From Clostridia bacterium (GTDB taxonomy: Bacteria > Bacillota > Clostridia > Peptostreptococcales > Anaerovoracaceae), in assembly GCA_900766045.1 (NCBI GenBank), contig CAAFTW010000011.1, positions 1 through 20,673 on the forward strand: 20,673 bases of DNA, given 5' to 3'. Shown here one piece after another: positions 14,892-20,673 of this stretch (position 1 is its first letter; every line of letters starts with the position of its first letter). The position numbers and the translations under genes are program-made. The notes below the pieces were generated by a model. It saw only the letters and a list, made by a program, of their open reading frames with translations, was not told the origin of the DNA and searched no databases.

Positions 14892-16874
14892 CTATTTCAT
14901 CGACTCCGGAGTCTCGCCCGTCTCCAGCCACTGGCGCATGGTGTCCTCGCTGATAATCGGGATGCTGAGCTCCCTTGCCTTTTTATTTTTGGCGCTGGAG
15001 GACTCAACGTTGTTGTTAATCAGTGCAGTTGTGTTCCTGCTGACGGATCCCGCCGCCTTTCCGCCGAAGCGCTCGATTTCCTGCTTCAGCTCCTCGCGGT
15101 TGGCATAGTGGTTCAGAGATCCGGTGATGACAAAGGTCATTCCGTCAAGGAAGGACGGATTGTCTTCCACGCTCTCATCCAGCTCTACCTGGTCCAGAAT
15201 GTCCGCAACCATTTTCTGATGCTTCGGATCTGCGAAATACTGGGTGTAGGAAGCTGCCATCACGCTGCCGATTCCGTCAATCGCCGTCAGGTCATTCTCG
15301 CTGAGATTCTGCATCTTATCCCACTGATTCCCGCAGGCTCTGGCGATCAGTTTGGCATTGGCCAGTCCGATGCCCGGAATTCCCAGCGCGTACAGCAGGC
15401 GGGTCGGATTGGAATGTCTGGCTTTCTCCACCGACTCTGCCAGATTCTGATAGGATTTCTCACCGAATCCTTCCATTTCCACAACGGCATCTTTATAGCT
15501 GTCGAACTTGAACAGATCCGCAAATTCCCTGATCAGCCCCTTCGCGATCAGTTTTTCAATGGTCGCATCACTGAGTCCGTCGATGTTCATGGCATCTCTG
15601 GAAACGAACAGAGAGAAGCTCTTAATCTGCTTTGCCAGGCAGTCCGGATTGCTGCAGTACAGCGTCTGCACGCCGTTATCCTCGTGAATTTCTGTCTTTC
15701 CGCCGCAGACCGGACAGGTCTCCGGGATTTCGATATTATTGCTTTCCGTCAGATTCTCCGCAATCTGCGGGATAATCATATTCGCTTTATATACCGTAAT
15801 CCTGTCACCGACTCCCAGCTTCAGCTCACGCATGATGCTGATATTATGCACAGAAGCCCTCTTCACGGTCGTTCCCTCCAGCTGGACCGGATCGAACACG
15901 GCAACCGGGTTGATCAGACCTGTACGGGAGGCGCTCCACTCGATTTTTCTCAGAGTCGTCTCTTCCTTCTGGTCTGCCCACTTGAACGCCAGGGAATCCC
16001 TTGGGAACTTTGCGGTTTGTCCCAGTGAACGTCCGTAAACCATGTCGTTATAGGTCAGAACCAGTCCGTCGGACGGGAAGTCGTTATGGACGATTTCCTG
16101 GGCAAACCACTCGATGGTATCCATGATGTTATCCCGCTTTACATGCTTGAACGGAACCACGTCAAAGCCCTGATCGGACAGCCAGTTCAGCTGGTTCTCC
16201 CGCAGCTCGTGGAAATCCACGCCCTCTGCTTCAACCAGTGTGAAGGCGATAAAGTTGACGTTTCTGGCTTTCGTGACGCGCGGATCCAGCTGACGGACGG
16301 AGCCGCTGCAGAGGTTTCTCGGATTCTTATACTTTGCGTCGGCATCACCGATGGTCTCATTAATCCGCTCAAAATCGCTGTATTTAATCACGGCTTCGCC
16401 GCGCAGAACCAGATGCCCCTTAAATGCGATCGACACTGGGACATTGGCGAAGACTTTTGCGTTGTTCGTGACAACTTCTCCCACGTCTCCGTTTCCCCTG
16501 GTCAGCGCCTTGACCAGCTTTCCGTCATCGTAAGTCAGCACGATGGTCAGGCCGTCCAGTTTCCAGGAGAGCAGACCCTCCTGGTCACCCAGCCAGTCCC
16601 GCAGTTCTTCTCTGCTCTTAGTCTTATCCAGACTGAGCATCCGGCTCGGATGACGCTCCTTCGGCAGATCAGAGACAATTTCATAGCCGACATTCTGCGT
16701 CGGGCTGTTGGACAGGATGATTCCTGTCTCCTTCTCCAGATCCAGAAGTTCGTCATACATCCGGTCATACTCGATGTTCGGCATGATCTCTTCCGCATCC
16801 ATATAATAGGCACGGGCGGCGCGGTTCAGCGCGTCCACCAGTTCCCTGATTCTTTCCTTCTTATTTTCTGCCAT
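14892..16874 (-). CDS. ligA: NAD-dependent DNA ligase LigA, divergent type
   Basis: The 660-residue protein has the full LigA architecture: domain Ia (residues 1-50), adenylation domain with SWKLDGL (nucleophile K105), OB fold, four-cysteine zinc finger (CPVCGG to CSNPDC), helix-hairpin-helix repeats and a C-terminal BRCT domain (FVITGSL, about 575-650). It would seal nicks using NAD+. By eye, several residues essential in E. coli LigA are changed: the Glu before KxDG is Ser103; RGDG is RGNG; motif IV DGVVIK reads DGLVLT; and the domain Ia Tyr22-His23-Asp32 positions read Ala-Tyr-Asn, while Tyr35-Asp36 are kept. The start has GAGGG six bases upstream. It lies 194 nt after pcrA. Whether it is the main ligase or a paralogue cannot be told here. 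Confidence 0.92.
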   Translation of the reverse strand: MAENKKERIRELVDALNRAARAYYMDAEEIMPNIEYDRMYDELLDLEKETGIILSNSPTQNVGYEIVSDLPKERHPSRMLSLDKTKSREELRDWLGDQEGLLSWKLDGLTIVLTYDDGKLVKALTRGNGDVGEVVTNNAKVFANVPVSIAFKGHLVLRGEAVIKYSDFERINETIGDADAKYKNPRNLCSGSVRQLDPRVTKARNVNFIAFTLVEAEGVDFHELRENQLNWLSDQGFDVVPFKHVKRDNIMDTIEWFAQEIVHNDFPSDGLVLTYNDMVYGRSLGQTAKFPRDSLAFKWADQKEETTLRKIEWSASRTGLINPVAVFDPVQLEGTTVKRASVHNISIMRELKLGVGDRITVYKANMIIPQIAENLTESNNIEIPETCPVCGGKTEIHEDNGVQTLYCSNPDCLAKQIKSFSLFVSRDAMNIDGLSDATIEKLIAKGLIREFADLFKFDSYKDAVVEMEGFGEKSYQNLAESVEKARHSNPTRLLYALGIPGIGLANAKLIARACGNQWDKMQNLSENDLTAIDGIGSVMAASYTQYFADPKHQKMVADILDQVELDESVEDNPSFLDGMTFVITGSLNHYANREELKQEIERFGGKAAGSVSRNTTALINNNVESSSAKNKKARELSIPIISEDTMRQWLETGETPESMK

Positions 16875-17068
16875 GCTCGTCCCTCTTTTCTGGTTTTCAG
16901 CAAGTCTTCTGCACGATTTCTGTATCTTCTATTTTACACCATCCGCCGCAAAAAGATTTCCGGAATTCCCGCGCGTGTCGGTGGAAAACTTTTCCGTCTT
17001 TGAAATTTCCCATAACCAGCGCTCCCCTACACGCATGCGGGAAACCGCTTTCCGCCCGGACGGCATGA

Positions 17069-19279
17069 CTACAGCTTCTTCAGCGGCGCGATTCCTCTGG
17101 CCAGCTTCTTGATCCCGACAGAATCAAATGCTACAGTGACGATCTTATCGCTGGCGTCAATCACCATTCCCTCTCCGAACTTGCTGTGTTTCACTTTGTC
17201 CCCTGCCTTAAGTTCAACGGAAGATGCCGTCTGGGCGTGCTGTCTCGTCTCCATGCGGGCGTATTTCAGAGCATCGTACGGCTTGACGGCCGGCTGCTTC
17301 GAATACCCATCGCGGCTTCCTGTGGAAACACCAAGGCTGGAGTCGCCGTGTCTTCTCTTGAATACCGCATCACCTTCCAGCAGCTTCGGGTCCAGCTCTC
17401 TCATAAACTGGGATTCTCTGGTATAATCCGTGCGGCCGTAACGGGTGCGCACCTCCGCACTCGTCAGATACAGAAGCTCCTTGGCGCGGGTCATGCCGAC
17501 GTAGCAGAGTCTGCGCTCCTCTTCCATCTTCTCTTCATCGTCAAAGGCGCGGCTTCCCGGGAAGAGACCGTCCTCCATGCCCGGCATGAAGACAACCGGG
17601 AACTCCAGACCCTTGGCGCTGTGCATGGTCATCATGGTCACCGACGCGTCCTCTTCATGGTAATTATCCACTTCCGCCGTCAGCGCCAGCTGCTCCATAA
17701 ACTCATCAATCGTCGGTTCCTCCGCACTTTCCTCATAGTCCGCGATAACCGACTTGAATTCCATCAGGTTGTCCAGGCGGCTCTCCGCCTCTGTGGTCTG
17801 CTCCGTCTCAAGAGCTGCCATATAGCCAGTCTTCGTCATTAACTGATCAAAAATATCTGTGACGTTGAGATTTTCCTTCTCCTGCCGGCAGAGGCTGATG
17901 CACTCCACCATGGTCTTCACCTTGTCATAAGCACGTCCCGGCAGGGTTCCCAGAACCTCGCCGTCGCTGTCCGCCAGAGCTTCCATTACACTCTGGCCGC
18001 GAACACCGGCAAAGGTGCGGATCTTTTCCCAGGTCTTGGCGCCCACACCGCGCTTCGGCTCATTGATGATGCGCTGCAGCGACAGATCATCCTCCGGATT
18101 CACCACCAGACGCATATAGGCCATGGCATCCTTGATTTCCTTGCGGTCATAATAGCGCATTCCGGAAAGCACCCGGTATGGAATGCCCTCCCGGCTCATC
18201 GCCTCTTCAAACAGACGCGACTGTGCGTTGGTGCGGTACAGGATGGCAAAATCATTCCAGTCCCGTCCCTTCCTCTGCAGTGCTGCGATCTGCCGCGCCA
18301 CATAAGACGCCTCTTCCTTATCATTATCCAGGCGGTAATAGTGAATCTTTTCTCCCGGCTCCCGGTCCGTCCACAGTTTCTTCGCCTTTCTCTCGGTGTT
18401 GTTCTGAATCACAGAGTGCGCCGCCGCCAGAATATTTCCGACCGAACGATAATTCTGCTCCAGTTTGATCACTTTTGCTTCTGGGAAATCCTTCTCAAAA
18501 TCCAGGATGTTGCGGATGTCTGCGCCTCTCCACTGATAAATGCACTGGTCATCATCCCCGACCACGCAGATATTCCTGCTCTTTTTCGCCAGCATCGTCA
18601 CCAGCTCATACTGAATATGGTTCGTGTCCTGATACTCATCCACCATAATATACTGGAAACGGTCCTGATACTCCTCCAGAACGTCCGGCTCGCTGCTTAA
18701 CAGCCTCCAGCAGTTCAGCAGGAGATCGTCGAAGTCCATGGCGTTGTTCTCTTTCAGGCGCTTCTCATACTCCTCATAAACAATATGAATCACACGGTTA
18801 CGCACACTCTCGATGGAAACCTGCTGAAAATCCTCCGGCGACTGCGCCTTTTCCTTGCAGTTACTAATCGCGGACAGCAGATACTGCGGCTTGTACTCCT
18901 TATCACTGATGCCGCGCTCCTTCATGATATTCTTGACCACCGTCTTCTGGTCCGTCGTGTCATAAATGGAAAACTGCGATCCATACCCGATCCGGTCACA
19001 ATACTTATGCAGAATCCGCAGACACATCGCGTGAAAGGTCATAATCCACATGCCGCCGGTATTTCCGATCAGCTGCTCCACACGCTCCCGCATCTCATTC
19101 GCCGCCTTATTCGTAAAGGTCACCGCCAGAATATTATAAGGCGGAATCCCACTGTCCACCATGTGCGCGATCCTGTGCGTCATCGTACTCGTTTTTCCCG
19201 ATCCCGCTCCGGCCAGAATGAGCAGAGGTCCCTCCATCTGATTCACTGCTTCCTGCTGCTTCGGATTTAACTTCGCCAT
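17069..19279 (-). CDS. pcrA: ATP-dependent DNA helicase PcrA (UvrD/Rep family)
   Basis: PcrA is a 3'-5' superfamily 1 helicase essential in many Firmicutes; it removes UvrC and the excised oligonucleotide in excision repair, strips RecA and resolves replication-transcription conflicts. From the chosen start it has 736 residues. The Q-motif-like LNPKQQEAV is followed by Walker A AGAGSGKT (23-30), then VDEYQDTN, VGDDDQCIYQWRGA, QNYRS, and late motifs TMHSAKGLEFPVVF and YVGMTRA. The C-terminal LKAGDKVKHSKFGEGMV fold is the Tudor-like domain that contacts RNA polymerase. I prefer the ATG at 19279 (MAKLNPKQQ), with GAGGG five bases upstream; ATGs at 19291 and 19303 are possible. It is the first recognisable gene at the right side and precedes ligA. 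Confidence 0.96.
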   Translation of the reverse strand: MAKLNPKQQEAVNQMEGPLLILAGAGSGKTSTMTHRIAHMVDSGIPPYNILAVTFTNKAANEMRERVEQLIGNTGGMWIMTFHAMCLRILHKYCDRIGYGSQFSIYDTTDQKTVVKNIMKERGISDKEYKPQYLLSAISNCKEKAQSPEDFQQVSIESVRNRVIHIVYEEYEKRLKENNAMDFDDLLLNCWRLLSSEPDVLEEYQDRFQYIMVDEYQDTNHIQYELVTMLAKKSRNICVVGDDDQCIYQWRGADIRNILDFEKDFPEAKVIKLEQNYRSVGNILAAAHSVIQNNTERKAKKLWTDREPGEKIHYYRLDNDKEEASYVARQIAALQRKGRDWNDFAILYRTNAQSRLFEEAMSREGIPYRVLSGMRYYDRKEIKDAMAYMRLVVNPEDDLSLQRIINEPKRGVGAKTWEKIRTFAGVRGQSVMEALADSDGEVLGTLPGRAYDKVKTMVECISLCRQEKENLNVTDIFDQLMTKTGYMAALETEQTTEAESRLDNLMEFKSVIADYEESAEEPTIDEFMEQLALTAEVDNYHEEDASVTMMTMHSAKGLEFPVVFMPGMEDGLFPGSRAFDDEEKMEEERRLCYVGMTRAKELLYLTSAEVRTRYGRTDYTRESQFMRELDPKLLEGDAVFKRRHGDSSLGVSTGSRDGYSKQPAVKPYDALKYARMETRQHAQTASSVELKAGDKVKHSKFGEGMVIDASDKIVTVAFDSVGIKKLARGIAPLKKL

Positions 19280-19378
19280 ATATTCCCTCATCTCCGCGGC
19301 CATGCCGCCGTAATTTAAAGCATACGTAATAGGCGGCTTTGGCCTTACGCCTCACCGCCATGAAATAGTCCTTTCCCT

Positions 19379-19387
19379 ATTCTAACA
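19379..19387 (-). promoter_or_regulatory. Extended -10 promoter candidate for pcrA
   Basis: The minus strand reads TGTTAGAAT: hexamer TAGAAT (19379-19384, 5 of 6) with the TGn extension. No good -35 is seen. The predicted start near 19372 gives a leader of about 93 nt, containing a GGCGG/CCGCC hairpin (19331-19358). Confidence 0.45.
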
Positions 19388-20098
19388 TAAAGCCCGCCTG
19401 ATTTGGGCCGCCCCCGTCATATTCCCTTTCGACAAAATCCGACGCGCAAGAAAGCACTCCGCCGTGATAGCAGCCGTTCACGTGATAGATATTCTCTATA
19501 TTTCCAGACAAAAATCACCGTGCAAGTCACTGATTTTCATTGCACAAAAAATTATATCTCTGTAATTTCAACGCTTCCAGCATATCGAAAAGATGAATTG
19601 GATGATTTACACGTGATTTTGTAGAATAAGAACTGTAATAAAGACTGTTTTAGCAGTCCGGAGGAACAGAGGAAGCCAGCGGCGATTCGGGGGTGCCGGT
19701 GACGGAATCCGGGAATTCGGATATAAATGGACATATACGGAAAAGCAGACAGATTTGACCATGCGGTGCGCGGGAGAATGCGGCTGCTTTTTTCCTTTTT
19801 TGCGAGGAAAATTTTCCGGGAGAGGAAAATGCCAGAGCGGCCGCCGTTTTTCTCAACCAAACGCATCCTCGCAAGATCCTGAACTTCACCCTGGAGATTC
19901 CCAAACACGAACCGATGTATGAACATCCCGGCAGTCCGGACAGCAGAGCATACACGGCTGCAGATGCTGCGTCACATTTCTTCATATAGACAAGCTGATT
20001 TTGGCTGGATATGACTTATGCCAATTTTATCTCAGGTCAGCATGAAGAAATTCAACGGTGACGTCTTCCAATTCAAACAGGAAGAAATTTCCAAAATA

Positions 20099-20140
20099 GC
20101 GTTGGGGAAAAACCGTACTTTCCTGTGTTTTTCCCAACGC
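20099..20140. repeat. 42-nt hairpin flanked by AAAATA direct repeats
   Basis: GCGTTGGGGAAAAAC (20099-20113) and GTTTTTCCCAACGC (20127-20140) form a 14-bp stem with one bulged G and a 13-nt loop. AAAATA occurs directly on both sides (20093-20098 and 20141-20146), like a target-site duplication. Alternatively it is a terminator for a gene to the right or left; minus-strand RNA would end in TATTTTGG. Confidence 0.6.
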
Positions 20141-20408
20141 AAAATAATTTTTGGTAAGATAGGATGATAATCACGACTAATCCCAACTCTTGTGCGGTTA
20201 TAGATACATCTTTGCCGACCAGCTGTCGAGATTTACAGTAATTTTATAATTACAGATATTCACGCATATATATTCTGCAATTACAGGGGGAAATAAAGAA
20301 AAAATCAAACTCAGTTCCATATTGTCAAAATTTCACTTCAATTTATTGGGTACAAATAGCCGAAATTGCCCTTGCTTATCAGCTGAATTACCCAGAACAA
20401 TTCCTGGT

Positions 20409-20500
20409 ATTTGGTATAAACTCGCGATTTCAACAGATCTTACACAAATTATACTGCATACTTGGTAAATCGCGCAGTTTGTGCTGTTCCTTACCAAAAT
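20409..20500. repeat. Large imperfect inverted repeat
   Basis: AAACTCGCGATTT (20418-20430) matches AAATCGCGCAGTTT (20467-20480) inverted with one extra base, and outer ATTTGGTA (20409-20416) matches TACCAAAAT (20492-20500). Together they could fold a structure of about 90 nt. No gene or known RNA family was recognised. Confidence 0.4.
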
Positions 20501-20584
20501 CATGGCCGCTCCGCGAAAATTTCTGCTTATGAGGTCTGCATAAACGATGAATATCGGAGAGCGATGAATGTCCGTGAACAATGC

Positions 20585-20653
20585 AAATAAGAACCCCACC
20601 CTTCCACGACGCTGAAGTGATATGCTCCCTTTATGAGAGACAGTGAAAAAATA
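20585..20653 (-). repeat. Dispersed repeat, copy C (IS end-like)
   Basis: This copy, on the minus strand, shares both its start (TATTTTTTCACTGTCT) and its end with copy A at 51-117, and its last 33 nt (20585-20617) with copy B. It lacks the left arm of the copy B hairpin. Flanking bases differ from those at copies A and B, as expected for independent insertions. No transposase gene is near. Confidence 0.65.
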
Positions 20654-20673
20654 AAACACTGTTGATCATGAAG

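Larger units (their letters stand above)
19388..20584. other. Long gap right of pcrA, no recognisable gene
   Basis: About 1.2 kb carry no gene I can recognise. The part at 19640-19990 is richer in G and C and has open frames on the minus strand of about 110-125 codons, without ribosome binding sites or recognisable domains; it may be a decayed gene. The remainder is AT-rich and holds several hairpins listed separately. Two GTGATAG words lie near 19464-19492. Confidence 0.5.

Noticed and set aside
14835..16028. Plus-strand open frame of 397 codons antisense to ligA
   Set aside because: Shadow of ligA; no domain, no own ribosome binding context.
19650..19985. Minus-strand open frame of 111 codons with a hydrophobic start
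   Set aside because: No Shine-Dalgarno and no recognisable family; may be a decayed gene but cannot be supported as a CDS.
20333..20659. Minus-strand open frame of 108 codons at the right edge
   Set aside because: It starts inside repeat copy C, lacks a ribosome binding site and shows no recognisable domain.

Overview
The window looks like chromosomal core DNA of a low-to-mid GC member of the Clostridia, most likely a Lachnospiraceae-type gut Firmicute. This is inferred from the style of the proteins, strong Shine-Dalgarno sequences, SigA-type promoters, a Bacillus-type LexA box and a short Firmicutes-type SRP RNA. No rRNA, tRNA, CRISPR array, prophage or intact transposase is visible. Every confident gene is on the minus strand, so the window reads from right to left.

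Layout in transcription order: about 1.2 kb without a recognisable gene at the right edge (one dispersed repeat copy and several hairpins); pcrA (UvrD-type helicase); ligA (a divergent NAD-type DNA ligase); putP (Na+/proline symporter) with a clear promoter and terminator; a 590-bp gap with strong inverted repeats; panD (aspartate decarboxylase); a consensus SigA promoter driving SRP RNA and then dnaX-ybaB-recR, ended by a terminator; a second group made of a YbaK-type tRNA deacylase, uvrB, an omega-amidase-like nitrilase and uvrA; finally pncB, which has its own promoter, a long leader and a terminator at the left edge.

The theme is genome maintenance. UvrA, UvrB and PcrA act in nucleotide excision repair, LigA is the candidate nick sealer, RecR acts in recombinational repair, and DnaX is the clamp-loader subunit. 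PncB and the NAD-type ligase also meet at NAD+ metabolism. uvrA has a LexA/DinR box inside its promoter, while no comparable box was seen upstream of uvrB.

The most notable observations are: (1) the ligase lacks several residues that are essential in E. coli LigA, in both the NMN-binding and adenylation domains; (2) the SRP RNA is enclosed by a 22-bp helix starting at the predicted transcription start, which could be a processing stem separating SRP RNA from dnaX mRNA; (3) three copies of an IS200/IS605-end-like repeat lie at the two edges of the window, two of them exactly between the pncB stop codon and its terminator; (4) unexplained palindromes occur in the gaps. I did not find a clearly new multi-gene system.
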